Part shown: positions 52,834 to 62,566 of the stretch, piece after piece
Layout: the number at the start of each line of letters is the position of its first letter
How positions within the stretch are numbered: position 1 is the first letter of the stretch
Origin: Blastomonas ursincola
GTDB lineage: Bacteria; Pseudomonadota; Alphaproteobacteria; Sphingomonadales; Sphingomonadaceae
DNA: 64,000 bases
Direction: 5' to 3'
Assembly: GCF_013607875.1 (NCBI RefSeq)
Contig: NZ_VDES01000003.1
Location: 153,819 to 217,818 of the forward strand
The notes under the pieces: generated by a model
The model's input: the letters and a program-made list of their open reading frames with translations, nothing else
Told to the model about the DNA's origin: nothing
The model's database searches: none
Program-made: the position numbers and the translations under genes

Positions 52834-54621
52834 TCAGCAGGCGATATCGCGCCGGACAAAATCGGTCGCCAGCGCCTCGGTCAGCGCCGGGGCGATCAGA
52901 AAGCCCTGGATGCAGTCGCATTCGAGCCGTCTGAGCAGCCGGGCCTGCGCAGCCTGCTCGACCCCTTCCGCGACCACTTTCAGCCCCAGCCGGTGCGCCA
53001 GATCGATGACGCTTTCCACGATCACGCGGTCCTTGCCTTCGACGCAGATCGCTTCGATGAAGCTGCGGTCGATCTTGACATGGTTGATCGGAAGCTGGCG
53101 CAAATGGGTGAGCGAGGCGAACCCGGTGCCGAAATCATCAAAGGCAATCTCGACCCCCAGCGCATTGAGCCGGTCGACCGCCTCGCGCACCGCCCTGGCG
53201 CCGCGATCGAGCAGCATGCCTTCGGTAATCTCGATGCACAGCTGCTCGCCGCTGATCCGGCCGCTTTCGACCGCATCGGCGATCCTGTCGACAAAGGCGC
53301 GCGCGCGAAAATCGCCAAGCGTCGCGTTGATCGCGATCCACTGGAATGGAACGCCCTCCGCCTTCCAGCGATCGATCTGACCGAGCACCTCGGTGAGCAC
53401 GAAATTGCCGATCTCCGCAGCGATCTGCTCGTCTTCGAAAACCTCTCCGAAGGTGGCGGGCGTCTGAATGCTGCCATCGGCGCGTCGCCAGCGCAGCAGC
53501 GCCTCGAACGCCATTGGCTGACCGCCGACGAGGTTGACGATCGGCTGATAGAGGATGAACAGCTCGTTGCGTTCCATGGCATGCGTGATCGCAGTGCGCA
53601 GGCCAGCGCGCTGGTCGGCCGCCTCGCGATAGGATGGCTTGAAGCGGCGCGCGCAACCGCGTCCCGATTGCTTGGCCGCATAGAGCGCAAGGTCGGCGCT
53701 CTTCAGCAGGCTTGCAGCGTCCTTCCCGTCGCGCGGGAACAGCGCAGCGCCGATGCTGGCATGGATGGTGCAGTCGTCCATCTCTGCGACCGGCTTGCGC
53801 CGCAGCGCGGCGAGAATGCCGTCGAGCCGTTGCTGGAGGTGCGTGCCATCCTCATCGTGCAGGATGACCGCGAATTCGTCGCCGCCAAGCCGCCCGATGG
53901 CATCGCATTCGCCCAGTTCTGCTCGCAGCGCCTGACCAACCGCGATCAGCAGCTGGTCACCGGCATGGTGCCCGGCGCTGTCGTTGATGTCCTTGAAATG
54001 ATCGATATCCAGGATCGCGGTGGCGAACGGCGTACCCTTGCATGTCGCCGTGACCATGAGTTCGAGGAAGCGGCGGCGGTTGGCCAGCCGGGTCAGCGGA
54101 TCGATATTGGCCAGCCGCCAGAGCCTCTGCTCTGCCTCTTTCTGGGGCGTGACGTCGAAGCGGATCGCGGTATAGCCCGACCGGTCGCGATGCGGGACGA
54201 TGGTGGTATCGACCCAGTAGAGCCGCCCGCACTTGGCGCGGTTGCAGATCACGTCATGCCAGACATTGCCGCGCGAGATGGTGCGGTAAAGGTTCTGGAA
54301 AAAGGCACGGTCATGCGCTCCGGAGGCAAGGATGCGATGGTTCGCACCGATCAGCTCGGCCTCGGAATAGCCGCTCAGTTCGCAGAACTTGGCATTGACC
54401 GAGGTGATCCTGCCCGCCCGGTCGGTGACGGCGACGATCGCGGCGGCGTCGAGCGCCTCGCGCTGGAAATTGGCGAGATCGGCAAGCTCCTGCAACTGCC
54501 CGCTCTGCAACAGGCTGCGGCTCTGCAGGATAGCCAGTTCACGGTCGAGCCGCTGGCCTTCCGCCTCGCCAACGGGGCTGCTCCCGTTCCGAAATTCGCT
54601 CGCATCCCTTTGAACCGACAT
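52834..54621 (-). CDS. PAS-GGDEF-EAL protein, c-di-GMP turnover
   Basis: 595 residues. An N-terminal helical part is followed by a PAS domain (about residues 50-165), including AIVAVTDRAGRITSVNAKFCELSGY and a PAC end. GGDEF: RLGGDEFAVIL is intact, as is the LTRLANRRRF entrance. EAL: the motif FEALLRW and DDFGTGFASLTHLRQL are intact, so cyclase and phosphodiesterase could both work. A soluble cytosolic protein. The start at 54621 follows AGGAA. It shares its upstream block with the globin-coupled receptor gene and may set c-di-GMP in response to the same cue. Confidence 0.93.
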   Translation of the reverse strand: MSVQRDASEFRNGSSPVGEAEGQRLDRELAILQSRSLLQSGQLQELADLANFQREALDAAAIVAVTDRAGRITSVNAKFCELSGYSEAELIGANHRILASGAHDRAFFQNLYRTISRGNVWHDVICNRAKCGRLYWVDTTIVPHRDRSGYTAIRFDVTPQKEAEQRLWRLANIDPLTRLANRRRFLELMVTATCKGTPFATAILDIDHFKDINDSAGHHAGDQLLIAVGQALRAELGECDAIGRLGGDEFAVILHDEDGTHLQQRLDGILAALRRKPVAEMDDCTIHASIGAALFPRDGKDAASLLKSADLALYAAKQSGRGCARRFKPSYREAADQRAGLRTAITHAMERNELFILYQPIVNLVGGQPMAFEALLRWRRADGSIQTPATFGEVFEDEQIAAEIGNFVLTEVLGQIDRWKAEGVPFQWIAINATLGDFRARAFVDRIADAVESGRISGEQLCIEITEGMLLDRGARAVREAVDRLNALGVEIAFDDFGTGFASLTHLRQLPINHVKIDRSFIEAICVEGKDRVIVESVIDLAHRLGLKVVAEGVEQAAQARLLRRLECDCIQGFLIAPALTEALATDFVRRDIAC

Positions 54622-54667
54622 AGAATTTTCCTGCATCTTGCTCTGTCGAGTCAGCGCCTGGCCGCTT

Positions 54668-54701
54668 AACAAAGGGTGAAATACAGGGTTTCTACGGTAC
54701 G
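54668..54701 (-). promoter_or_regulatory. shared regulatory block upstream of the PAS-GGDEF-EAL gene
   Basis: On the minus strand CGTACCGTAG (54701-54692), GTATTT (54684-54679) and TTTGTT (54673-54668) recur in the same order and spacing as upstream of the globin-coupled receptor at 45399. The 70-nt gap to the ATG is nearly the same. This is direct evidence that the two genes share a promoter or activator. Confidence 0.6.
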
Positions 54702-54763
54702 TGTGCAACCGGGGGGCAGCGCCTCAGAGACGCGCAGCCCCGGCCCGATTCAGGGCGCCTGCG

Positions 54764-56506
54764 TCATTCGGCCGCGACGCGCTGCTCGACATTTTGCGGG
54801 CCGCGGATCAGCGTGCCGGGCCGCGCTGCCGTCACTTCGCCGTCACGGAAGGTAATCTCGCCAGACTTGATCGTGGCGACATAGCCATCCGCCTTTTGCA
54901 GCAACCGCTTGCCGCCGGCGGGCAGATCGAACGCGAGCCAGGGGCGCGACAGGCGCAGCCGCTTGAAGTCGATCACGTTGAGGTCGGCCAGATAGCCGGG
55001 CTTGAGAACGCCGCGATCGTTGAGGCCATAGAGCCGCGCAGTATCGTGGCACTGGCGCTTGACCGCGAGCTCGACCGGGATCGTGCCCGCCTTGCGGTCG
55101 CGTGCCCAATAGCTGAGCAGGAACGTCGGTGCTGCGGCATCGCAGATGGTGCCGCAATGCGCGCCGCCATCCGAGAGCGAGACCACGGTATCCTCGCGCT
55201 CGAGCAGCCCCTTGATGAATTCCAGGTTCCCGTCCTGGTAATTGAGGATGGGCAGATAGATGAACCCGGCGCCTTCGTTCTCCATCAGCACGTCATAGGC
55301 ATATTCCGCCGGATCGCGCCCAGCCGCATCGGCAACGAGCGCAATGCTCTCCTCGCGGGTCGGTTCGTAGCTGAAGCCGTCGACGAGCGGGAATTGCAGC
55401 GCCCATCCGGCGGTGACCAGCATGAACAGCGCAGCGGTATCCATCGAGGGCGGCGGCAGATTGTCCTCGGCGAGCAGCTTCGCCTTGAACGCGGGGTCCT
55501 TGAGATGCGCCAGCTGCTCTTCCCATGGAAGGCCTGCGATCGCCTGCCAGCTCGGCCGCTGGACGAAGGGATGCACGGTGCCGCGCCAGGCCATGACCAC
55601 GCCGGTGCCGCGCAGCGAGATCTGCGCGACGACATGACCACCGGTGCGGTTGGCCTCCTCGCAGGCGGCCATCTGCTCCGTCCAGTGCATCTGCTTCATC
55701 GGCGATTGCAGCATCGCGAAGGTCACGGGCAGCCCGGTCTCCTTCGACAGCGCGGTCATCCAGTCGAACTCCTTCCATTCGGGAACGAGGTCGGACGCCA
55801 TTTCGAACACGCCATAGCCGACATTGCCCATCGCGCGGCCGATGCCGATGAGCTCGCGCGCGGTGGCTGTCGTGCCCGGAACCAGCTCGCCATCGACTGA
55901 CTTGTGCAGCACGGTGCGCGACGAGGAAAAGCCGAGCGCGCCTGCGCGCAGGCCATCCTCGACGATTCTGGACATCGCAGCGATATCGGCGTCGGTCGGC
56001 TCCTCATTGGCCGCGCCGCGCTCGCCCATCACATAGGCGCGCACAGCGCCATGCGGCACGTGCGTGCCGATATCGATCGTCCGCGGCAGGCGCTCGAGCG
56101 AGTCGAGATATTCGGGGAAAGTCTCCCAGTCCCAGCTCATACCTTCGGCCAGTGCGGTGCCGGGTATGTCTTCGACCCCCTCCATCAGACCGATCAGCCA
56201 TTCGTGCTTGTCGGGCGCGGCGGGCGCGAAACCGACGCCGCAATTGCCCATCACCACAGTGGTCACCCCGTGCCAGGACGATGGCGCCATGACGTCATCC
56301 CAGGTCGCCTGGCCATCATAATGCGTGTGGACATCGACAAATCCGGGGGTGACGATCAGCCCTTCGGCATCGATTTCTTGGCGTCCCGGTCCGTTGACCT
56401 TGCCCACCACCGCGATGGTGTCGCCGGTGATGGCGATATCGCCGACAAAAGGCGCTCCACCCAGGCCATCGTAGATCGTGCCATTGCGAATGATCAGGTC
56501 GTACAT
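54764..56506 (-). CDS. N-acyl-D-amino-acid deacylase / D-aminoacylase-like amidohydrolase
   Basis: 580 residues. The amidohydrolase start [14 protein letters not shown], metal HxH in [15 protein letters not shown], the GNCGVGFAP cysteine motif and the late SDGGAHCGT are typical of D-aminoacylases. It should hydrolyse N-acyl-D-amino acids with one or two zincs. The AGGAG site before 56506 (9 bp) supports that start against an upstream frame at 56626. It is unlinked in sense to its neighbours. The true substrate is not confirmed. Confidence 0.88.
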   Translation of the reverse strand: MYDLIIRNGTIYDGLGGAPFVGDIAITGDTIAVVGKVNGPGRQEIDAEGLIVTPGFVDVHTHYDGQATWDDVMAPSSWHGVTTVVMGNCGVGFAPAAPDKHEWLIGLMEGVEDIPGTALAEGMSWDWETFPEYLDSLERLPRTIDIGTHVPHGAVRAYVMGERGAANEEPTDADIAAMSRIVEDGLRAGALGFSSSRTVLHKSVDGELVPGTTATARELIGIGRAMGNVGYGVFEMASDLVPEWKEFDWMTALSKETGLPVTFAMLQSPMKQMHWTEQMAACEEANRTGGHVVAQISLRGTGVVMAWRGTVHPFVQRPSWQAIAGLPWEEQLAHLKDPAFKAKLLAEDNLPPPSMDTAALFMLVTAGWALQFPLVDGFSYEPTREESIALVADAAGRDPAEYAYDVLMENEGAGFIYLPILNYQDGNLEFIKGLLEREDTVVSLSDGGAHCGTICDAAAPTFLLSYWARDRKAGTIPVELAVKRQCHDTARLYGLNDRGVLKPGYLADLNVIDFKRLRLSRPWLAFDLPAGGKRLLQKADGYVATIKSGEITFRDGEVTAARPGTLIRGPQNVEQRVAAE

Positions 56507-56630
56507 CGGTTCAGGCTCCTCATCCTTGCAGCTGCGCCGGGTCTGCTGCCCGGTCGTCTGGCGGTTTGGTGAGGATGCTACGCGAGTTTCGGCGAAAGGA
56601 AAGGGGGTAGCGGTATGGTTGCGCAACCGC

Positions 56631-57467
56631 TCAGGTCGTCTCCATCGCCCGCGCCACCGACAGGAACTCCTCCACGCTCAGCGTCTCCGCCCGCCGCGCC
56701 GGATCGATGCCCACGGCTTCCAGCGCCGCGAGCGCGCCGGGCAGCCCCTTGAGGCTCTGCCGCAGCATCTTGCGCCGCTGGCCGAACGCGGCGGCCGTGA
56801 TCGCCTCGAGCCGCGCGGCCCTGATCCCGTCGGGCATGTCCGCAGGCGTCAGATGCACGATCGCCGACATGACCTTGGGCGGCGGGGTGAAGGCGCTGCG
56901 ATGGACCTTCATCGCCAGCCGCGCTTGGCAGCGCCACTGGCTGAGGATAGCGAGCCTGCCATAGGCATCGCTGTCGGGTGCGGCGACGATCCGGTCGGCG
57001 ACCTCGCGCTGGAACATCAGCGTGAGCGATCGCCATTGCGGCGGCCAGTCCTGGCCGCTCAGCCAGCCGATCAGCAGCGCGGTTCCGACATTATAGGGCA
57101 GGTTCGACGCGATATGGCACGGACCGGGCATCACGCTCGCGAGCGGGATCTCGAGCGCATCGCCCTCGATCACCTTCAACTGACCCGGAAAGGCCTCGCC
57201 CAGCTCGGCGAGGGCCGGCAAACAGCGCCGATCGCGTTCGATCGCGGTAACGTTCGCGCCCGCGCGCAGCAGCGCCCGTGTCAGCCCGCCAGGTCCGGGG
57301 CCGATCTCGAGCACATCCTGCCCATCGAGGTCGCCGGGCACCGCCGCGATCCGGTCGAGCAACTGTTCGTCGAGCAGGAAATTCTGCCCGAGCGCCTTGC
57401 TCGCGGCCAGGCCATGACGCGCGATCACCTCGCGCAGCGGGGGCAGGGCAGTGACGGGCGTGCGCAT
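56631..57467 (-). CDS. rsmA: 16S rRNA (adenine1518/1519-N6) dimethyltransferase
   Basis: 278 residues. Motifs [42 protein letters not shown] and [13 protein letters not shown] are the full KsgA set. It dimethylates two adenosines in the 3' end of 16S rRNA, a late step of 30S assembly. ATG 57467 overlaps the pdxA stop by one base (TGATG). The frame extends further upstream, but that is antisense-like extension. Order lptD-surA-pdxA-rsmA is the classical one. Confidence 0.96.
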   Translation of the reverse strand: MRTPVTALPPLREVIARHGLAASKALGQNFLLDEQLLDRIAAVPGDLDGQDVLEIGPGPGGLTRALLRAGANVTAIERDRRCLPALAELGEAFPGQLKVIEGDALEIPLASVMPGPCHIASNLPYNVGTALLIGWLSGQDWPPQWRSLTLMFQREVADRIVAAPDSDAYGRLAILSQWRCQARLAMKVHRSAFTPPPKVMSAIVHLTPADMPDGIRAARLEAITAAAFGQRRKMLRQSLKGLPGALAALEAVGIDPARRAETLSVEEFLSVARAMETT

Positions 57468-58471
57468 CAGCCCTCGTACGACTGGCGATGCGTCCAGGCC
57501 GCTCGCGCCATGCGGATCGCGGCGATCATCGAGCGCGGGCTGGCCAGCCCCTTGCCCGCGATGTCGAACGCGGTGCCATGGTCGGGCGAGGTGCGCACGA
57601 TCGGCAGGCCCAGCGTCATGTTGACCGCATCGTCGAAATGCAGCGCCTTGACCGGGATCAGGGCCTGATCGTGATACTGGCACAACGCGACATCATAGCG
57701 ATCGCGCGCAGCGGCGTGGAACATCGTATCGGCGGGCAGCGGACCTGCGACCAGAAAGCCCTCGTCGCGCAGCAGGTCGATTGCGGGCTGGATGATCTCC
57801 ATCTCCTCGCGGCCCATGCTGCCTTGTTCGCCCGCATGCGGGTTGAGCCCGGCAATGGCGAGGCGCGGGCGCTCGATCCCGAAATTGCGCGCCATGCCCT
57901 TGGCCGCCGCGCGCGCCCGGTTGACGATCAGCTCGGTCGAAAGCGCCCCCGGCACATCCGCGATACCGATATGCACCGTGATCGGAATGACGCGCAGATC
58001 GGGACCGGCGAGCAGCATCGCGACATTCTGGCGCGAAACGCCGCAGGCCTCGGCGATGAATTCGGTCTGGCCGGGAAAGTTGAAACCGACCTTCTGCAGC
58101 TGGATCTTCGAGATCGGCCCCGTCACGATGCCGCATGCGGTACCTGCGCGCGCCAGACCCACGCCCATTTCCAGTGCTTGCAGCGCGCAGCGCGCGCCGT
58201 CGAGATCGGGTTCGCCGGGGATCACCGGGCCGCTGTCGATGACCGGCAGCACGGGCAAGGCAGTGGCAAAGGCATCTCGCGCCTCCCCGGGGTCGCCGAT
58301 CACCTCGATCGGTCCGTGCCAAACAGCCTCGAACGCGCGTGGGTCGCCTACCGCGAAAAACGGCGTCAGACCCTCGGCCTCGCGCGCGTCCCAGCTCTTG
58401 CCGATGATTTCCGGGCCGATACCGGCAGGATCACCGGCCGAAATGGCCAGCAATTGCGTCACGCGAGGCAC
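57467..58471 (-). CDS. pdxA: 4-hydroxythreonine-4-phosphate dehydrogenase
   Basis: 334 residues. [16 protein letters not shown] begins the fold and the metal ligand regions include [23 protein letters not shown], and PADTMFH with its histidine. It oxidises 4-phosphohydroxythreonine with NAD in the vitamin B6 pathway. The start is a GTG at 58471 with poor Shine-Dalgarno; a GTG at 58462 is an alternative. The ATG that overlaps the surA stop is out of frame. It is co-transcribed with surA and rsmA. Confidence 0.94.
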   Translation of the reverse strand: MPRVTQLLAISAGDPAGIGPEIIGKSWDAREAEGLTPFFAVGDPRAFEAVWHGPIEVIGDPGEARDAFATALPVLPVIDSGPVIPGEPDLDGARCALQALEMGVGLARAGTACGIVTGPISKIQLQKVGFNFPGQTEFIAEACGVSRQNVAMLLAGPDLRVIPITVHIGIADVPGALSTELIVNRARAAAKGMARNFGIERPRLAIAGLNPHAGEQGSMGREEMEIIQPAIDLLRDEGFLVAGPLPADTMFHAAARDRYDVALCQYHDQALIPVKALHFDDAVNMTLGLPIVRTSPDHGTAFDIAGKGLASPRSMIAAIRMARAAWTHRQSYEG

Positions 58472-58484
58472 CGACCGGGGTGCA

Positions 58485-59867
58485 TCAGTTATACTCGATC
58501 ACGGCGTCGCGGCGAAGGTCGCGCAGATAGATCTGCGCGCGACGATTGACCTTGTCCTCTTCCATATTGGCCATCAGCTGTTCGGGGCTGGGGCCGCCAT
58601 CGGCCGAAGGATCATCGCGGCCGCACAGGACGAGGACGCGCACGCCGTCCTTGACCGAGCCGAAGGGCTGGGTCGCTTCGCCGATCGACAGCGCGATCAG
58701 CGTGTCCTGCAGCGGCGCAGGCAGTTCGCGCACGGGCACCTGATCGTTGTTGGTGACGGTGGCGCCGAGCTGCTTGGCGATCTCGTCGGCCGCGCCGCAA
58801 CCCTTGATCTGCCGTGTGGCCGAGGCGAACTCGGACGCGCGCCTGGTCGCTTCAGCTTCGGAGATGCCGGGCGGAAAGGCGATCGACAGCTGCTTGAGGC
58901 CGAGCAGGGCATCGCGCGGGTTGGCGGTCAGCACCTGGCGCTTGTCGATCAGATAGATCAGCGAGAAGCCGCCGGGAATTTCGATCGGCCCCGCGAGCTG
59001 GCCGACCTGCATGTCGCGTGCAACGACGCCCAGCGCTGGCGGCAGCTGTCCAAGCTGGATCCAGCCGAGATCGCCGCCCACCGCTGCGGTCGACGCTTCG
59101 GAAAACTGGCGAGCATAGGCGACGAACGATCCGCCCTGCTGCAGCTGCTGCACGATCTGTGCGGCGTTCTTTGCGACTTCGGCGCGGTTCTGCGAGTTGG
59201 CGGAGAGGTAGATCTCGCCGATGCGATATTCCTCGGTACCCTTGTTCGCCTTCAAGCGCTCGATGACTTCCTTCACCTCCTCTTCGGAGACGTTGATGAA
59301 GGGTGTGACGTTGCGGCCGAGCAGGCGCTGCCACGCGAGTTCGCCGCGGATCTGGCGCTTGAGCGAGCGCGGCGAGGAGCCGATGCTGGCCAGATACTTG
59401 TCGAGCGCGCCGGTATCGCGACGGAAATTCTGCTGCGCGACCTGCGCATAGGTCCGCTCGACCTGGTTCTCGTCGACCTTGATGTCGTTGGCGGCAGCTT
59501 CCTGGATCTGCAGTGTCTCGTCGATCAGGTTACGAAGGACCTGCAGGCGCAGGCGTTGACGCTCTTCTTCCGATACGGGCGCATCGTTGGCTGCGAGGAT
59601 CAGCGCCACGCGCTCGTCGATATCGGTACCGGTGATGATCTCGCTGTTGACGATCGCGGTGGCGCGGCGGACATTCGGGTCCTGCTTGCCGAAGATCGTC
59701 AGCCCCTCGGGCACTTTGAGCGAGGTGTCGGGCATCGCCGCCGCGTCATCCTGCACCGTCTGGCCGGTGGCGGGGAGGGCGAGGCCGGCGATCAGCGCGC
59801 TGGCCAGCGTGGTCCGGGCCAGCTTGCGGGTACGGATCGCGATAGTGTTCAATGCGTGCAAGCTCAT
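58485..59867 (-). CDS. surA: periplasmic chaperone / peptidyl-prolyl isomerase SurA
   Basis: 460 residues with a signal sequence (LASALIAGLALPATGQ) and a helical chaperone domain (NSEIITGTDIDERVALILAAND). One clear parvulin domain follows: EYRIGEIYLSANSQN to AGPIEIPGGFSLIYLIDKR. A second, weak one follows (LLGLKQLSIAFPPG to GVRVLVLCGRDD). It helps outer-membrane proteins, including LptD, to fold. AGGAAGAT precedes ATG 59867. Stop is 13 bp before the pdxA GTG. Confidence 0.93.
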   Translation of the reverse strand: MSLHALNTIAIRTRKLARTTLASALIAGLALPATGQTVQDDAAAMPDTSLKVPEGLTIFGKQDPNVRRATAIVNSEIITGTDIDERVALILAANDAPVSEEERQRLRLQVLRNLIDETLQIQEAAANDIKVDENQVERTYAQVAQQNFRRDTGALDKYLASIGSSPRSLKRQIRGELAWQRLLGRNVTPFINVSEEEVKEVIERLKANKGTEEYRIGEIYLSANSQNRAEVAKNAAQIVQQLQQGGSFVAYARQFSEASTAAVGGDLGWIQLGQLPPALGVVARDMQVGQLAGPIEIPGGFSLIYLIDKRQVLTANPRDALLGLKQLSIAFPPGISEAEATRRASEFASATRQIKGCGAADEIAKQLGATVTNNDQVPVRELPAPLQDTLIALSIGEATQPFGSVKDGVRVLVLCGRDDPSADGGPSPEQLMANMEEDKVNRRAQIYLRDLRRDAVIEYN

Positions 59868-59951
59868 ATCTTCCTGAATGGGACAAAGCGACCCCTTGCC
59901 CAAAATCGGCTTAACCGTGGCTGAGCGGGGCGGTGAATATCGCCTTTGCGA

Positions 59952-62288
59952 TCAAAAGCCAAGGTTGCGCAGGGCGACACGCAGCAGAAAGGTATCACCG
60001 CGCTGGGCATCGCCCACCGGGATATAGTCGCGCCGCCAGGTAACGCCGAGCTCGAGGCAGTCATCCTCATAGGCGACGCCCAGCCGCGTGCGGATCGGCT
60101 GGAAGCCGTCCGCCTGCAGCGCCGGGTCTTCCTCGCGGTCGCTGAGATCGAACACGCCTGCGCCGAAGATCGACCAGTAGCGCGCGATGCGCACCCGGCC
60201 TGCAACACGCAGTTCCTCGCGGTCCTGCAGGTCCTCGATTTCCGGACCTATATCGCGGTTGAGTCTGAGATAGCCGACCTGGACATAGGTCTGGCGACCA
60301 CCCACGGTGACATCGACTTCGTTCCGGCGCACGGCCAGGTTGTCCTTGTCGAGCCGGAAGCGGTGGGTGTAGCGGATGAAGTTGCGCAGCTTCAGGTCGA
60401 GCCGGCCGACCACGTCCGACGTGCGGTTGCCGAGGCCCGTGCCTTCGGGCAGGAAATCGCGCTCGTCATCGAAGCGATAGCTCTGTCCGACGACGGCATT
60501 CAATTGCATGCCCGGGCGCTGGAGCGACCATTCGACACCGTAGACGACGCGCACGCCTTCTTCCATCCGGTCATAGCCGGGCAGGCGATTGAGCGAGAAG
60601 AGGTTGCTGTCTTCCAGTTCGATCGCGCGCGAATCCTCGTTGGGCAGTTCCAGATTGCCCGTGGTGGGAGTCGCTACGACCTGCACGCGCGGGCTCAGCA
60701 CCTGGGTGCCGCCAAAGGCCTCGCCGACGAACGGCCAGCGCATGTCCGCCGCGATCGATCCGCTGGCGCGCGCCCTGAGTCCGGACTCGCCGCGATAGAT
60801 CAGCGTGTTGGTGAGCGCATTGTCGCTGCTGTTGTAGACGTCGCCGCGCGCCAATGCGGTCAGCGTGAATTCCTGGCCCAGGCCGGTCAGGCGGCGCATG
60901 TCCCAGCGGGCCTGTGCAAAGGCCCGCTGCGTGTCCTGGCCCGAGGTGCGGCCGATGGCGAGCGTGTTGAGCTGGAACTCGACCTTCCCGCCTGCAACCT
61001 GGTTGGGCATGCGATAGCGCCAGTCGACCACCGGCAGCGCGATTGGCACCTGGCCCTGCGGATCATTGACGCGCAAGGTCTGCGTCGCCCAGCCAGCCAG
61101 CGAGAAATAGCTGTTCGGCCCGATCCGCTCCGCCTCGATCGTCGAGCGCAGCCGGTCTTCGCGGCTCACGTCATAGCGGCGCAGGAAGGTGCGGTCGGTA
61201 ACCGCACGGATCGATCCGCTGATGCTCCACGCCTCGTCCAGCTGGAACCGCCCGGTCGCATCGAAATAGCCGCGAAAATCGTTCTGGCTGTCCGGCGCGA
61301 CATTGCCGGCACCCACGGGAATGCGCGATCCGGCAGTGGCATAGCCGGTGATCTGATAGGCGCCGCGATCGGTGAGCGCGCGATAGGTCGCATTCACCAT
61401 GGGAAGCGCTTCGGTGAACACCGATCCGGTGACGGTCAGGTCGCGATTGGGCGCCAGGCTAATATAATAAGGCAGGCTGAGCTGAACGCCATTGGCCTGG
61501 CTGAAGCGGATATCGGGAACGAGTATGCCCGATCCGCTGCCTTCGCCGACCGGGTGGCTGAGCCCTGGCATCGGAATGACCGGAAGGCCGAACAGCTCGA
61601 GCCGCGCGCCATCATAGCGCACGCGCTTGTCGGCAGGGTTGTAGACCACCTTGATCGCGCGGAGCTGCCAGCTCGGCTTCTTGGGCTTGCCGGTGGGGGT
61701 TTCCACCAGACAGGCCGAATAGGCGGCATTTTCGAGCGTGATGACGCCATCGGTCCGGGTGCCACGGCTGGCGACCATGCGGCCGCCGGCTTCGAGCACG
61801 ACCAGGATATTCTCGATCACGCCGTCGCGGATCGATTCGGTCAGCTCGATCGAATCGCCATAGAGCTTGTTGCCTTCGGCATCGGTGATCTGGACGCCGC
61901 CATTGGCGCGGACCTGGCCGGTCTTGCGATCCCAGGTGACGCTGTCGGCGACCAGCGACTGGTCTGCGCGGACCAGCAGCACGTTGCCGGTGGCAGTGAC
62001 GACATCGGCATTGCTGTCGTAATCGAGCCGGTCGGCGGTAAACTCGATGACCTGCTGTTCTTCGCCGGCGGCGCCTGCGGCAGGCGCGTTCTGTTCATCG
62101 GCATATTGCACGATGTCCTTGCGCGTGAACGTCAGATTTTCGCCGAGCAGATAGCTGGTGCGCGTGCAGACGGGTTGCGCTGCGGCCTGATCGGCGGCGA
62201 GCGCAGGGGCTGCCTGCGCTGCGAGCAGCGCTGATCCCAGCAACAAACCTGTCCGTGAAAAGCGCAAGCCAGCCATCCGTCGATTCAT
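59952..62288 (-). CDS. lptD: LPS-assembly outer membrane protein LptD
   Basis: 778 residues. The signal peptide (LLLGSALLAAQAAPALAA) is followed by an OstA/LptA-like beta-jellyroll (FTADRLDYDSNADVVTATGNV to ADSVTWDRKTGQVRANGGVQITDAEGNKLYG). The rest alternates as a large beta-barrel ending RVALRNLGF with a C-terminal aromatic. It inserts lipopolysaccharide into the outer leaflet. Only a few cysteines are visible. ATG 62288 begins the signal peptide; an internal ATG at 62276 is possible. It heads the lptD-surA-pdxA-rsmA operon. Confidence 0.94.
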   Translation of the reverse strand: MNRRMAGLRFSRTGLLLGSALLAAQAAPALAADQAAAQPVCTRTSYLLGENLTFTRKDIVQYADEQNAPAAGAAGEEQQVIEFTADRLDYDSNADVVTATGNVLLVRADQSLVADSVTWDRKTGQVRANGGVQITDAEGNKLYGDSIELTESIRDGVIENILVVLEAGGRMVASRGTRTDGVITLENAAYSACLVETPTGKPKKPSWQLRAIKVVYNPADKRVRYDGARLELFGLPVIPMPGLSHPVGEGSGSGILVPDIRFSQANGVQLSLPYYISLAPNRDLTVTGSVFTEALPMVNATYRALTDRGAYQITGYATAGSRIPVGAGNVAPDSQNDFRGYFDATGRFQLDEAWSISGSIRAVTDRTFLRRYDVSREDRLRSTIEAERIGPNSYFSLAGWATQTLRVNDPQGQVPIALPVVDWRYRMPNQVAGGKVEFQLNTLAIGRTSGQDTQRAFAQARWDMRRLTGLGQEFTLTALARGDVYNSSDNALTNTLIYRGESGLRARASGSIAADMRWPFVGEAFGGTQVLSPRVQVVATPTTGNLELPNEDSRAIELEDSNLFSLNRLPGYDRMEEGVRVVYGVEWSLQRPGMQLNAVVGQSYRFDDERDFLPEGTGLGNRTSDVVGRLDLKLRNFIRYTHRFRLDKDNLAVRRNEVDVTVGGRQTYVQVGYLRLNRDIGPEIEDLQDREELRVAGRVRIARYWSIFGAGVFDLSDREEDPALQADGFQPIRTRLGVAYEDDCLELGVTWRRDYIPVGDAQRGDTFLLRVALRNLGF

Positions 62289-62566
62289 GCGGTGGTTGTC
62301 ATCGCCCAGAATCACGGGCCGTCCACGCGCCAGAATCGCGCCTATTGCACTGCAAAAGCCCGAGCGCAAACCGCTTTCGATGGTCCGTTTAAGGCTGCGG
62401 CAAATGCTGGCAAACAAACCGAACCTGTCCTATCGCTTGCAAGCTGCGATCTGCCACCAATATGGCACGCAGCGCCGTGTCGCCCCTTTGCGCCGCTCCG
62501 TCTTAGGCGCGACATGGTTCACAATCGATTAACCGGCCGACCGGCCCGCCTTTCGGGGACCCTTTG
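62289..62566. other. divergent intergenic region between lptD and pepA
   Basis: 278 bp between two divergent genes must contain both promoters. I see no clear -35/-10 pair or hairpin. Confidence 0.5.

Noticed and set aside
52993-54669. Open frame of 558 codons antisense to the GGDEF-EAL gene
   Set aside because: The minus strand has intact PAS, GGDEF and EAL motifs.
57792-59924. Open frame of 710 codons antisense to surA and pdxA
   Set aside because: Spans two recognised genes and the gap between them; no ribosome site and no recognisable domain.
59946-62234. Open frame of 762 codons antisense to lptD
   Set aside because: lptD signal peptide and barrel pattern are clear; antisense is a bias artefact.
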